Shown: positions 32,801 through 43,122, counted from the first letter of the stretch. The stretch: 64,000 nt of DNA from Bacillota bacterium (GCA_023402395.1 JAEYGI010000040.1:372001-436000), one strand, 5' to 3'. The notes: generated by a model not told the origin, from the sequence alone. A program made the numbers and translations.

Positions 32801-35800
32801 GGCAGCTTGTCAGGGCAAATTACCCAAGAACGACAAGTCGGTTCGGGAAGCCTCGCATTGGGTGGTCACGCCAGCACGGAGTCCTCGGTGGAGCTCATTC
32901 CGTTTAAGGCCTATCCGTCCAGTATATTTCAGTCGTGGGATAAAAACTGGTGGCGGTTTGAATTCCGGGATGAAACCGGGCAGATTGCGGTTCAGGAACT
33001 ACGCGGCGTCAGCGTTTATAAACCGGCGGTTCAGACTCATTACGATCTCTGGAATCAGACGACTCCCAACGCAACGGTACATAAGCCGGGGGAAAAGGTT
33101 CGGCTTGACTACCGGATCGAAAATCTGGTCCCGGTCGGGTATCCCGTGACGTGGGATTTATCGGTCCACGCCTATCTTCAAGGCGAACGGGAAATTTACC
33201 ATTATTCGGGACAAGGCCAGGTGGAACCGGTGATTGCGGAAAGCCTAACATTTATCGTTCCGGAAGATTGCCAACCCGATAAGTACTATGTCAATTTTAC
33301 GGTCCGCGCGAATGACGCCCCGATTCCCACCGTCGCGGACCGGAAGGGTGCAAGTTCAAGTTCGTTCGCTTTGATAATTGATAATGTGCGGTTGGGAACC
33401 GATGGCATCAGCATTGACCTTCGTAATATTGGGAAAACGGATGAAATCTATAATCTGACCTGCCGGTTTGCGGGAGGCAGGTCAATTGAGGAATACCTGT
33501 ACGGAGTCATCAATCATTCCGAAATACAACGGCTGCTCATACCGATCAAAGATCCCACTCTTTTCATTCCGAACAGCAAAATGAACTTGGTATTGAAGGA
33601 TCCTGACAGTGGGAAGCAGCTAACCTTTCATCACGATTTTGGAACACGAGTGAACGGAACCATCCAATCGGAGCGATTTGACCGAAGCACCAATAAATTA
33701 ATTTACGACTCATCCTTTGAAAACCAGGGGCTGGCTGTTTCCAGGGTTCAAATGAACGTGTTGAATCCTGATGGAAACGTTTATCATACGGTTACTCTTC
33801 CCGACATGGTGATCGGGCAAACGGTGGATCTGTTGTTGGAGATTCCATTGCCCGCCGAGCCGGGCGCGGAATTTTATCCGATCCGGCTCGCGATCAGTCA
33901 TGACAACTATCAAAATGAGATTCACCAACTTGCTCCGAAGCTGGAGTTAAGATCCTCCAAAGCGTCCAATCAAGGGATCATCGTTGAGCTTGCCAATAAT
34001 GGGACGTTGGATGCGGATTACCAATATAACTATCAGGTTTGGCTAAACGGCGTTAAAAAGCAGGAGGGCGAACTCGCGGGAGTGGCCGGCGCGTCAACGG
34101 TTCAGGAGCGGCTTATCGCCATCGATCAATTCAATCCATTTGCTACCTATAATATTATGGGCCATCTCATCATTCCTTCGTCCGGTCAAGTTCAATATGC
34201 GAATAAGCGGGCGCTTCCTTACATATTGGGAGTTACTCCACGGGTGTTTCATGTCGTCAATAACAAACTGCAATATGATTTCCAAATTGAAAACACCGGA
34301 TCAACCGAAGCCTCCAATATTAAGTTCGTAATGGAAACGGCCTCTTTGGGATTTCAAAAGGCCATGGAGATCCCGGCTCTGGCTCCGGGAGAAACGATTG
34401 GATGCCAAGGCGAGTACGCTCTTCCCGAAGAAACTCTTCCTGGAACGTATCAGCTTACCTATTTCTTGTTGAACACGAATAGCGTAAAGACGACGCCGGT
34501 GGTGCGGAATTATACCGTATCGGCGCCGCGGTTGAATGTCACCGGACCTTCGAAAACTCAATTTATCCCCGGCGAACAGTATACGTTGACGTTGACCAAC
34601 CAAGGCGATTCGTTTACCCGGGTCTCTTATGAGCTGCTCATTAACGACCAACGGGGAGTCAAAGTAGCAAAGCAATCCGGAGTTGCCGCTTTGAATCCCA
34701 ATCAGACCGAATCGCTCATTGTGCCTATTAACTCCGAATTCGCCTCGGCTCAATATTTTGTTAATTGGAAAGTCTCTACTACACCGGTTACGACCAATCT
34801 TGACGGCTACCAGAGCTTTACGGTCCAAGGAGCCGAAGCCTCTCTCACCGTAATTACCGATCAAACCGTCTACCGGACCGATCAGAACATTTTGGCCCAG
34901 GCGCGGCCGGTCAACGGTAGTCAGCCAGTGAACGGTAATTTGGAATTATCGGTTCAAAAACTGATCCGAACTCCGGGCGAGCGGATTGATCAATGGCCTT
35001 GCATCGGTGGGAATAATCAACGGACGGGTCTGGTGAAGTTGAGCGGGAGGATCACGAAACCGGATACGAAGTGGATAAACCCTTTTCTATGGGGACAATT
35101 TAAGTTATTAGTTGGGGACATGGACGGAGATGGTTACAATGAGATCGTGGATGTAGGATATGATGCAATTTACTTTGTTGATGGCCGTTCAGGATTCATT
35201 ATCAAGTCGATATCGTATGCGGATATTTATCAGCCATATCCGAATGTTACCGGAGCTCTGCTCTATGATATTAATAATGATGGACTAAGTGAGGTAATAG
35301 TCTGTCTTAACGAACGGTTTATCGCCGTAATCAACGGTCGAGCGGAGATAATATGGACACGACAGTTTGATGATTTGGTATTAACCAGCCAGTATCTTAC
35401 TGCTGCTGACCTGAATAAAGACGGAGTTTCGGAACTACTTTTAGATAACCTAGTCCTGAACGCTTCAACCGGTACAGTACTTAAGAACGATGGCACACTT
35501 GGAACAGTAGGTGACGTCAATAATGATGGGAAATTGGAGATCGTTTCTAAAGAGGCGGTGTTTGATGCGAATTTTAAGGTTTTAGCCACCAGGAACGGAG
35601 GAGAGATTGGAAATAACTATCCAATTCTAGCCGATATCGACAATGACGGTTTCTTAGAAATCATTCTCTCTGATTCTAACAATCTTTATGTTTATAATGA
35701 GGACTACTCGTTACTTTGGACCCAAGTTGTTTCTGATCTGGGGAAAGTGGTCTGTGGCGATATCAACAATGATGGTACGCAAGAATTAATAGTTAGTCAA

Positions 35801-38800
35801 CTTATAAATTATGATTTATGTACTCTCAATTGCTATTCATATCAAGGGAATCTTTTATGGCGGTATCATGAAAATGATTTGAATGCTGAAGGTATGGTGT
35901 TAAATGACATCGATGGTGATGGAAACCTGGATTTGATTGTGGGAACCTGGAGTTATGAATTCTATATATTTAATGCGCAAACTGGGGAAAGGACATTTCA
36001 TTTTTTAGCCAACTTGGGTACAAGTCAAGTATTTCCAAATTTGATTATTGCTGATATCGATGGTGATCATGAGAGCGAAATTATTGGGACAGTCAGTTGT
36101 ATTGATAGCGATGCGATAACTAGGCATAATCCAGCAGAATTGGTATTACTTGATATTCGAGAAGAGGTCAGCGGAGGTTACGGATATTCATCTGATTATC
36201 ATAATACATATGGATCAAATCCAATCGTTTTAAAAAGTGCAAATGGAACCCTTTTCTTCGAGGGATATCGTGGCGTATTTTATTATAATCCAAATGAAGG
36301 GAGTTCGGGGTTGATCCCAGTGCCAGATTATTTTGAGTTACGTGAGACTTCTCAAGGAATCGAATTATGGACCAATATTGTTAAAAATAATCGTTTTGGT
36401 GATGTTTTAGTTGGAAAGATTGATCCTAATACACTTCAATTTACTCTGATGGACAAGGAGGGGAAATATGAACAGCAGAACCAGTTTCAAATTTTTAATG
36501 GTAAGTTCTATAATTATGGTAGTATTGATGGACTATGGACCTTTTACTCCCAAGATTTAAATAGCGGGGAAATTAAGATATATGAATGTCCGGAGCATGT
36601 AGGAAGCGTATATGCTGTACTAGATGACAATACTGTGATCACCTCCCAAAGTGGATATAACATCCCCAGAGCTCTATGCTTGTTAACATTAAACACTCAG
36701 CAAGTCACCCCCATATACTATTATCAAAATTATTCAGGCTTTTCAGGATCGATTCAGCTAAGTGACAAAACTATTCTATTGTATGGTACCGATCTGGTTT
36801 TATATAATATGGAGACAAAACAAGCACGGGACATTATTACCGTAAAACAAATGTTGGAACAGCTGGGTGAATCTTACCATGAATTTTATCAACAAGATAT
36901 ATGTGCGGTTGGGAAAGATGATCATAGCATATACTTTGTTTTTTCGAAGCGGACGCTTTCATATTTGTATAGTTATGATTTGACAACCGGTATTATTACT
37001 CCGGTAACGAAAATCATAGAATACGGCAGGATTCATTCTTTCGTCAATCAAGAAGACAAATTATATTATTTGTACAATACAAACGAAGGACTTTTTTGTT
37101 TTGATAAGGTAAATAGTGAAGTGGTTAATCAGCCTTTTCCTGATAATATAAAGACAATGTTCCGACAGAAGAGTGCATATTTCAGCAAGATAATAACCTC
37201 TCCTGACCGCAAGATATTTATTCCGGTACATATCCAGGAAGACATTAGTCAATCTCAATTAATCGGTTTATTAGCATGGGACCCAAATTTAAAGACTTGG
37301 CAATGGTATGAAACGTCAGAGATGTATAATGTTAACAATTATTCATTTGGTAAATTACCTGAAGAATTCTATGTCTTCCAAACAGGAGAACCAACAGGTA
37401 CAGGATTGAAACAATTCTTAGTCTACAATCTAAATACTCACGAGAAAAAAATATTAGACTATTACATCTTTGGGAACCCTGTAATCGTATATGAACCTGA
37501 GACAGAACTGTTATATTATCGATTTGATGAAAATGTCAAACCAAAGTATTTAGAGATTAATAGCAAAAAAATTACAGAAATTTTCGACCCTAATTTTGAA
37601 TGGATATATTATGATGGACCAAGATTAATTGGAGCCAAAGGAGAGTATCTATATTTCACCAGCGAGTACAACAGTTTATGGGGATATCACGTAAAAGAAC
37701 AAAAAATGACGTATTTGTCACATTCCGAGTTATACTCATATAACAGTCATGGTGGTTTTTTAGATCAATATTTTGATCCAAATGAAGGACGAATATATGT
37801 TTATCAAACCGATGATGGCTGCATATACAGTCTCGATATCAATCCCATCATCGTTCCTCCCAGTAATAACGATATCTATGATTACACGGGAACCGCCTTC
37901 CATGAGGAGACCGTCGCCCAAACCGTCCTTCCGGTCAGCTTGGCTCCAGGGGAGTCGAAGGATCTAAATCATGACTTCGGCGCGTTCACCGATCCGGGCT
38001 CATACACCCTGAAAGGTCGGTTATTGAATCAGAACGGGCAATTGCTGGCTGAGGGGCGGTCACAGTTTATCGTGAACAATTCAGGCCTGGGCGTAATGGT
38101 CAACGCGGCTCGGTTCTATTACCGGCCGGGTGAGAATTTTACGATTGACGGCGGACTGATCAACGCGTCGATAGCGGAAGCCGGCGGGTTGAAGCTGACG
38201 GTGACCAAGACCGGTAACGGCCAGACCACGGTGCTGAAAGAGGAAGATCTGACCTTGACGGCCGGCGAGAACCGTCCGTATCAACTGAGCTTTACCGCAG
38301 ACACCAGCGAAGGCCAATATTTGATCGAGACCAAGCTGGAGCAGAACGGCGTGCTGATGGCGCAGAGCCAATGCCTTTTTGAAGTAGTTAAACCGGCGCT
38401 CACAATCGAGGCTGAAACGCCGGGGACGGTCGGCAGTCAACCTTTCGACGTGAGGCTGAAGCTGGCCAATACCTGCCCGCTGCCGATAGAACTGCAAGTG
38501 AACTCCTCCCTGCTGCAACTGGCGGGGCCGCTGTCCCTGGCGGCCAACGAATCCACCGAAATCATCCGGCAACTGACGCTGAGCTCCGATGCTATCCTGG
38601 ACGTGAGCGTCACCGGAGACCTGACTCAACAGTACCAACGGGAGATCCGGTACGCGGCCAGCGTGGCCACGATCAGTCTGCCGGAACGGCTCAGCGATGC
38701 CGTGCAAATGATTTCCTACAACCTGTTCAACCCAAGCCAAATTCAAGTCGAACTTCAATTGAATCTGACCCTATACCGGGACGGGCAATTGGCATCGGAA

Positions 38801-41800
38801 GAAATCCTGCCGGTTCTACTGGCTCCAGGCCAATTCCTTCAAGGCGATTGGCTGGTGAATCTGACTCCCGGAAACTATCGGCTGGTTTATAGTTGGGGTA
38901 ATCAGCGCCGGGAACTGATCTTTATCTGCCTGCCGGATGCGGCGGCCACGCTGGCGGTCGTATCGGAAGACCTTGGCCCCGATCAAATCAAATTAACGGT
39001 TCAAACCGCCAACCAAGGATATCAGGCCATCTCGGGAACGCTGGAGATCCGGTCGGACTTCGCTCAACAAACCCTCCCGGTCGTTTTGGCCGCCGGAGCG
39101 GAAGAAACGAATGAAATTACTTTGGAGAACCTCCCCGCGACTCCCGGTAATTATGAGATCAAAATCACGTTTCTTCGACAAGATCTTCAACTGGCCGAGC
39201 GGACCGTGCTCTTTACTCGGGAGGCTGACATTCCGCTCGCTCCGGAAATGATTTTGGGAGCGGAGATCCTGACTGCGACAGGCGGGGCCGGACAAGAGCT
39301 GCCGGTGACGGTCACGGTGAAAAACAGCGGGACCAAAGCTGGCGACGCCATCGTCGCATTGAACACGGAACCGCTCACGGCCGAACCGGCGGTGCTTCAC
39401 GTCGAGCCGGGAGCCGTGGAGACGGTCGGCTTCCAATTGCTGGTTCCCGATGACTATGAAAGCGGAACCTATCAAGGAAAGGTCTTAATCAACGGAACAG
39501 CCTATCCGTTCCAATATCAGGTGAACGGGTACAAGCTCCAGGTCGAGGCGTCGTTGGATAAAGCGGTCTATCAAAAAGGGGAGACCGCTACGCTAGTTCT
39601 CAACACGCAAAATCTGGGCGGGCAGAGTGAACTGCCCTTGACGGTCCGGGTAAAACACGGCGAATTCGATGAGACCCGGGAGATCGTCATCAACGACGCC
39701 GCGAGCTTAGTCTTTGCGCTGCCAGCGGAGGACTTCAACCAAAAGATCTTTTACGGCTTTTATCATAGCCATACCGGCCGCTCCCTTTTCCTGAACGTCC
39801 ACAATATCTATGAAGCCCTGCCGGAACTTAGCCTGACTACTGACAAACAGACCTATCAGGCCGGGGAAACGGTTCAAGTATCGGTCGCGGTCAATCAGGA
39901 AGGGTGGCTGGCCCTGACCGGCCCTGGCGATTTCTATCGGTTCGAAAAAGTCTCGGGCGTTACGGCTTATTCCATCCCACTGCCGTCCGGTCTGCGGACG
40001 GGCACCTATTCAATCTGGGCCGCCTTTGCTGAGAAGACCTTGGAATACCGGATCGATGTCCGGGGCGGGGCTGACCTCCGGTTTGTCTCCGGAAAGCTGG
40101 ATCAGGAGACGTATCGCAAGAATCAACCGTTCCGGTTGGATGTGATCATAAACTCCGGGTCCGCGCTGAATTGCACCGCCGCCCTGGAGTTGGTCCGGCC
40201 CGATGGAACGGCGGACAGTGTCGCCAGTCAAGTCCTTAATTTAATCGCGGGTGAAAACACTGTTCAGTTCAAAGGGGGGGTCAATAGCGCCCAAGCGGGA
40301 ACCCATTGGATGCACGTAAAGCTTCACGACGGCGACCGTCCATTGAGCATTCAGAATTTCGCCTTTCATTGCGGCCAGGAGGAGCTGCTCGCCATCATTA
40401 CCCGCCCGGCTCAATATTACCAAGGCAATGAGCCGGTCGACGGTGAACTTCATCTTTATGGCGTCGGGAGCGGGACCGTAATCGTCAGTCTCGACGAGAC
40501 TCCTGTTTTGACGGTCCCAGTCACTCTCAATGGAGCGACCACCGTGCCGTTCACCATCAGCGGCGAGATTCGGCCCGGCCAACATCAATTGACTGCGGTC
40601 TATCAAGGCGCCGGAACCACCGGGATGGTCTCGGCCGCTTTCGATTACGGCATCGGCCTTCCCGATCTGCAAGTCCAAACCGTGATCGTGGCAAAGGAAC
40701 GGACCGCCGCAGGCGCGATTCCAATTCAGATTACAATACGGAAAGGCAGAGCGCTCCCGGCAACCGAGATCCCGGTCAGTGTTAAGATAGGGGAGCAACA
40801 AATTGCTAGCTATACCATCCCGGCCTTGACCGAGGAGAACGAGAGCCATCAACAGACCGTCCTTTGGGATAGCGGCAATTTCCAAGGCGCCGGAACGGTT
40901 ACGGTCGACGTCAATCCGCAACGGTCCATCAAAGAGTATGACGACCAAAACAACACCGGTGCAGCTCAGTTTCTGATCCCAAAGATTCCGGAGGCAGGCG
41001 GTTTGCCGGCGGTGACTAACGATCCGAATCTGCGTATTACCGGTTCGGCAACCCCCGAATCTTTGGTATTGCTCTATAACGGGCAGGGAATCGTGGACTT
41101 CGGTTTCGCCGATGGGGGCGGAAGTTTCACGCTGGCCAATGTGGTCCTGGCTCAAGGGGAAAATAAATTGCGGTTCATGGCCAAATCCAACGATGGCTGG
41201 ACCAGCTTATTCTCGCCGGAGCTTCAAGTGATCGTCGATGCCGCGCCGCCCGAGATCTCCGCCGCCAATCTCAGCGACGGACAACACCTGAATTACGAGG
41301 TGGTCCCGGAAATCATCATCACCGAGGAAAACCCGGTCGAAATCACGTATCTGCTCGATAATCAGCCATGGGCCCCCGGGACCATGGTGGCTTCCGAAGG
41401 AATTCATCAATTATGGGTTCAAGTGGACGATCTCGCCGGGAATCAGACTCAATTTACCCTTACCTTTATTATCGACCGTACTCTGCCGGAGGTAATGATT
41501 GGCGGCGTGGAGGATGGATTTTTCTATAACCATGATGTGACGCCGTTGGTCTCGGCGAGTGACTCGAATCCCCTCACCATTGAGAGTTTCTTGAACGGGG
41601 AACCGTATCAAAGCGGGCTCATTGTTGCGGATGGTGCTTATCAATTGGCGGTCACCGCCACCGACCAAGCAGGGAATACGGCGGACCAGTTACTTGAGTT
41701 TGTGGTCGATAAGACCAAACCAGTGATCCAAGTCACAGGGATCGTACCGGACGGAGCAAACCAAGCGCCAGTCACACCGCAGATCGAGATTACGGAAGTG

Positions 41801-42559
41801 AACCCGGCCGAGACGGGCCTTTGGCTGGATGGAAAGCCATACACTATAGGAACGGCAATCGCCGAGGAAGGCTGGCATGAATTGAAAGTGGTCGCTTCCG
41901 ACAAAGCTGGTAACAGTGAACTCGTTGTGGTCAGATTCGAAATCAGAAATCAGCCACCCGCTAAACTCGATTACGCCATTCTCTGTAAAGGAATCCAAGT
42001 TCGGGCCGATGTCAAAATTCAAAGCGTCATGGCGTTTGGACCGGTCGCGTTCGTGGACGGCGATTCCCGGATTGATTATTTAGGGACTTCCGAAACTGCG
42101 GTTGAGCGGAATAAGCAGACTAAAATCACTAAGATCGAGACTAAATTGCCCGTTCAGTCCCTGCCTGATCCCGACTGGGCCGCGTTGACTCAAGCCACTC
42201 AGTTGCGGACGGAAAGCAAGATTAATACCAAAATCACCATGAGTAATGTCCGATTCGAGAATGACCTGTGGCTGGAGAATGACCAGATGAAGGTCACCGG
42301 CCTGTTAGTGGTCAAGGGTGATTTGACCCTCAAGGGCGAAATGAAGTTCGGCCCAATCGCCATCTTCTGCACAGGGAAAGTGACCATCATCAGTGACGCC
42401 CATGTTAACGGTTTGATTTATGCCGGTAACGGCGCGGTTATTGACGGCGATTCCAAAGTCAACGGGACGATCGTTTCCAATGCTGGAGTCACGGTCCTGG
42501 GGGATTTGCGTTGCCAAAAGCAAGACACACCGTATGACGATGCTTGGTGGTCCCGATAG
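29810..42559 (+). CDS. Giant secreted multidomain protein with NlpC/P60-like, FG-GAP, propeller and Ig/CARDB-like modules
   Basis: 4,249 residues from ATG at 29810 (SD TAAGGAG; an upstream GTG at 29801 is unlikely). In order: signal peptide (1-32); NlpC/P60-like peptidase domain (about 45-220) with Cys-125 in GIDCSGFVSRLWG and His-174 in KPGHVMWIS; Ig-like domains (370-620); a glutamine-amidotransferase-like fold with VQKYPILLIPSAGL (about 634-837); many CARDB/Ig-like modules; eight FG-GAP calcium-binding repeats of the form DxDxDGxxE (about 1768-2105); a second propeller-like stretch (about 2124-2684); more CARDB/macroglobulin-like modules; three Ig domains ending DxAGN (about 3807-4050); and a short beta-helix similar to bactofilin repeats (about 4140-4237). 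No LPXTG or SLH anchor. Base composition switches between AT-rich and GC-rich at about 31640, 35080 and 37860, so the gene is a mosaic. Role inferred: cell-surface or extracellular structure with wall-peptide cleavage. Confidence 0.8.
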   Translation: MQRKKIFGLVLVLLYTFIINISGITNISIVNADALLLAEEYAYHRWTPTDANVNHNFYNSIGRKSLYTAGRQAIGVAYGWGGFDSISGFNSRIANGDPAGLIYSTDNKGQKIPWETYTKFAGIDCSGFVSRLWGLPQHYGTSLLMYDPNNKQKLSDRIPIWDAQKNDIWNKPGHVMWISTVNSASSFQGYESQGLNISGRVQSFNQQLDYFKSRNYILMRKGADPSPPIIIYDESNQTEISIRLSKNFSFKVSDVYCGEAEVILLVPELTKNLLNNAIKQYQYPKEDLCYLGIKLPKKSENLYEREIEIKWEDLCTYLSLPETKVKYADGQYEMVVKTRDLNPTYSFTEISSKYETTKIPIIINNYQPIVNQVLIEGRGDSENNIAKIGDSVVITINFTEEIQAGCTPKIELQVEPGKYIGLNLVAGNWNDNSINGVIIKHSSFRGEYKIPQYGQSKASRLEKLLRISQVSGYGMEDTMEPATKDEDGNNFIIYADLAAPEFIGKIVIPQKVFSDEPQSIYVQTRIQESESGISSTPEVIISADNQNVKAHLESLDGIGGESSLKAVLSSPIKEGQYLVEISAITDKAGNQISGEDVGTIIVQERNDQHANPTRPDESLDIYDSSLAGQKATPFGTIKIAIIKSGYWAELKDLLAVCGEAADYVAPQNFTPALVQKYPILLIPSAGLSNLSTMPGFRDKLTEYVSAGGTLVVLTQPTSDCYQLLPGQVESLGYFEDKACYTATAGIRKYNQALAGQTDATVNGTADGVLTAWPANAETWLYRIKNNFPALLSYPAGQGRVIVSNYYSDYAHGHSQLHEDERRLLRDLLSWGRDFGELPEIQPGGKVTVNVPVRYAPAPTGATLAPAAKVKLILRTPDRKAVQTEEIAVDLAADSEIVLPLEFNDIENRLSAGAANLGIWWINYEIIGATGQVVQAEYEGQRVALSKHLMDQGGSDLSLTVNPELTSALEGTLIPFRIIGRNDGDASRNISYKIFAVTGSLSGQITQERQVGSGSLALGGHASTESSVELIPFKAYPSSIFQSWDKNWWRFEFRDETGQIAVQELRGVSVYKPAVQTHYDLWNQTTPNATVHKPGEKVRLDYRIENLVPVGYPVTWDLSVHAYLQGEREIYHYSGQGQVEPVIAESLTFIVPEDCQPDKYYVNFTVRANDAPIPTVADRKGASSSSFALIIDNVRLGTDGISIDLRNIGKTDEIYNLTCRFAGGRSIEEYLYGVINHSEIQRLLIPIKDPTLFIPNSKMNLVLKDPDSGKQLTFHHDFGTRVNGTIQSERFDRSTNKLIYDSSFENQGLAVSRVQMNVLNPDGNVYHTVTLPDMVIGQTVDLLLEIPLPAEPGAEFYPIRLAISHDNYQNEIHQLAPKLELRSSKASNQGIIVELANNGTLDADYQYNYQVWLNGVKKQEGELAGVAGASTVQERLIAIDQFNPFATYNIMGHLIIPSSGQVQYANKRALPYILGVTPRVFHVVNNKLQYDFQIENTGSTEASNIKFVMETASLGFQKAMEIPALAPGETIGCQGEYALPEETLPGTYQLTYFLLNTNSVKTTPVVRNYTVSAPRLNVTGPSKTQFIPGEQYTLTLTNQGDSFTRVSYELLINDQRGVKVAKQSGVAALNPNQTESLIVPINSEFASAQYFVNWKVSTTPVTTNLDGYQSFTVQGAEASLTVITDQTVYRTDQNILAQARPVNGSQPVNGNLELSVQKLIRTPGERIDQWPCIGGNNQRTGLVKLSGRITKPDTKWINPFLWGQFKLLVGDMDGDGYNEIVDVGYDAIYFVDGRSGFIIKSISYADIYQPYPNVTGALLYDINNDGLSEVIVCLNERFIAVINGRAEIIWTRQFDDLVLTSQYLTAADLNKDGVSELLLDNLVLNASTGTVLKNDGTLGTVGDVNNDGKLEIVSKEAVFDANFKVLATRNGGEIGNNYPILADIDNDGFLEIILSDSNNLYVYNEDYSLLWTQVVSDLGKVVCGDINNDGTQELIVSQLINYDLCTLNCYSYQGNLLWRYHENDLNAEGMVLNDIDGDGNLDLIVGTWSYEFYIFNAQTGERTFHFLANLGTSQVFPNLIIADIDGDHESEIIGTVSCIDSDAITRHNPAELVLLDIREEVSGGYGYSSDYHNTYGSNPIVLKSANGTLFFEGYRGVFYYNPNEGSSGLIPVPDYFELRETSQGIELWTNIVKNNRFGDVLVGKIDPNTLQFTLMDKEGKYEQQNQFQIFNGKFYNYGSIDGLWTFYSQDLNSGEIKIYECPEHVGSVYAVLDDNTVITSQSGYNIPRALCLLTLNTQQVTPIYYYQNYSGFSGSIQLSDKTILLYGTDLVLYNMETKQARDIITVKQMLEQLGESYHEFYQQDICAVGKDDHSIYFVFSKRTLSYLYSYDLTTGIITPVTKIIEYGRIHSFVNQEDKLYYLYNTNEGLFCFDKVNSEVVNQPFPDNIKTMFRQKSAYFSKIITSPDRKIFIPVHIQEDISQSQLIGLLAWDPNLKTWQWYETSEMYNVNNYSFGKLPEEFYVFQTGEPTGTGLKQFLVYNLNTHEKKILDYYIFGNPVIVYEPETELLYYRFDENVKPKYLEINSKKITEIFDPNFEWIYYDGPRLIGAKGEYLYFTSEYNSLWGYHVKEQKMTYLSHSELYSYNSHGGFLDQYFDPNEGRIYVYQTDDGCIYSLDINPIIVPPSNNDIYDYTGTAFHEETVAQTVLPVSLAPGESKDLNHDFGAFTDPGSYTLKGRLLNQNGQLLAEGRSQFIVNNSGLGVMVNAARFYYRPGENFTIDGGLINASIAEAGGLKLTVTKTGNGQTTVLKEEDLTLTAGENRPYQLSFTADTSEGQYLIETKLEQNGVLMAQSQCLFEVVKPALTIEAETPGTVGSQPFDVRLKLANTCPLPIELQVNSSLLQLAGPLSLAANESTEIIRQLTLSSDAILDVSVTGDLTQQYQREIRYAASVATISLPERLSDAVQMISYNLFNPSQIQVELQLNLTLYRDGQLASEEILPVLLAPGQFLQGDWLVNLTPGNYRLVYSWGNQRRELIFICLPDAAATLAVVSEDLGPDQIKLTVQTANQGYQAISGTLEIRSDFAQQTLPVVLAAGAEETNEITLENLPATPGNYEIKITFLRQDLQLAERTVLFTREADIPLAPEMILGAEILTATGGAGQELPVTVTVKNSGTKAGDAIVALNTEPLTAEPAVLHVEPGAVETVGFQLLVPDDYESGTYQGKVLINGTAYPFQYQVNGYKLQVEASLDKAVYQKGETATLVLNTQNLGGQSELPLTVRVKHGEFDETREIVINDAASLVFALPAEDFNQKIFYGFYHSHTGRSLFLNVHNIYEALPELSLTTDKQTYQAGETVQVSVAVNQEGWLALTGPGDFYRFEKVSGVTAYSIPLPSGLRTGTYSIWAAFAEKTLEYRIDVRGGADLRFVSGKLDQETYRKNQPFRLDVIINSGSALNCTAALELVRPDGTADSVASQVLNLIAGENTVQFKGGVNSAQAGTHWMHVKLHDGDRPLSIQNFAFHCGQEELLAIITRPAQYYQGNEPVDGELHLYGVGSGTVIVSLDETPVLTVPVTLNGATTVPFTISGEIRPGQHQLTAVYQGAGTTGMVSAAFDYGIGLPDLQVQTVIVAKERTAAGAIPIQITIRKGRALPATEIPVSVKIGEQQIASYTIPALTEENESHQQTVLWDSGNFQGAGTVTVDVNPQRSIKEYDDQNNTGAAQFLIPKIPEAGGLPAVTNDPNLRITGSATPESLVLLYNGQGIVDFGFADGGGSFTLANVVLAQGENKLRFMAKSNDGWTSLFSPELQVIVDAAPPEISAANLSDGQHLNYEVVPEIIITEENPVEITYLLDNQPWAPGTMVASEGIHQLWVQVDDLAGNQTQFTLTFIIDRTLPEVMIGGVEDGFFYNHDVTPLVSASDSNPLTIESFLNGEPYQSGLIVADGAYQLAVTATDQAGNTADQLLEFVVDKTKPVIQVTGIVPDGANQAPVTPQIEITEVNPAETGLWLDGKPYTIGTAIAEEGWHELKVVASDKAGNSELVVVRFEIRNQPPAKLDYAILCKGIQVRADVKIQSVMAFGPVAFVDGDSRIDYLGTSETAVERNKQTKITKIETKLPVQSLPDPDWAALTQATQLRTESKINTKITMSNVRFENDLWLENDQMKVTGLLVVKGDLTLKGEMKFGPIAIFCTGKVTIISDAHVNGLIYAGNGAVIDGDSKVNGTIVSNAGVTVLGDLRCQKQDTPYDDAWWSR

Positions 42560-42598
42560 AACGAATAGCCGGATATAAGCTGAGCAATAAATTATGCG

Positions 42599-42627
42599 AG
42601 GCTGACCGGAGGCAATCCGGCCAGCCT
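42599..42627 (+). terminator. Terminator-like hairpin after the giant gene
   Basis: AGGCTGACCGGA (42599-42610) / TCCGGCCAGCCT (42616-42627), one mismatch, followed by TGATTATTG; the T tract is weak. Confidence 0.6.
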
Positions 42628-42668
42628 TGATTATTGTAGGAGACTTAATGGTCTCTCCCGCGATTTGC

Positions 42669-43045
42669 AGATCGCCGGACCGTTGATCAATAACCCCGGA
42701 TCGATAACCACCTTCCGCCTTACGTTGCCACTTATCCACCTTTTGCTATTGAATATCCACATTCAATAGGAAAATATCCACATTTAGCAACGGAATATCC
42801 ACATTCTTTTACCGCATGAAATGATTCTGCGGCAGAATATCCACATTGAGAAGCCGAACATGGATTGGGAGTGACTCCCATAGTTCATTTATTCACAAAA
42901 TATCAACATTCAGTACCGAATATCCTTATTCTTCTACTCCATGAAATGATTCAATACCGAATATCCCCCATTTGGCAATTGAATATCCCCGTTTTTTTAC
43001 CTCAGAAAATGATCGCAAAGGAAAATATTGTCGTCGAACTTCCGC
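42669..43045. repeat. Repeat array C: 21-bp lattice with DnaA-box-like cores
   Basis: ATATCCACA occurs at 42753, 42774, 42795 and 42837 and TTATCCACC at 42732, all on a 21-bp lattice; ATATCAACA at 42900 is in phase (63 later). After that spacing drifts (20, 41, 22). A canonical DnaA box TTATTCACA lies at 42889-42897. The unit order a-b-c-d-e (42795, 42816, 42837, 42858, 42879) is the same as in array A, including ATGAAATGATT in unit b. Degenerate units extend to about 42669 on the left and 43045 on the right. An ORF reading through the array into dacF from 42865 is an artefact of the period. Confidence 0.85.
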
Positions 43046-43122
43046 GCAGAGATTTCCGAGGCGGGAATATACCGTTCCCTTTTTGCGCAAAATCATTATA
43101 CAAAGTGCAAGGGGGCGTTACG

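Noticed and set aside
42865..43122. N-terminal extension of the DacF ORF
   Set aside because: It lies in array C and would place the signal peptide 90 residues inside the protein. The ATG at 43123 has an SD.
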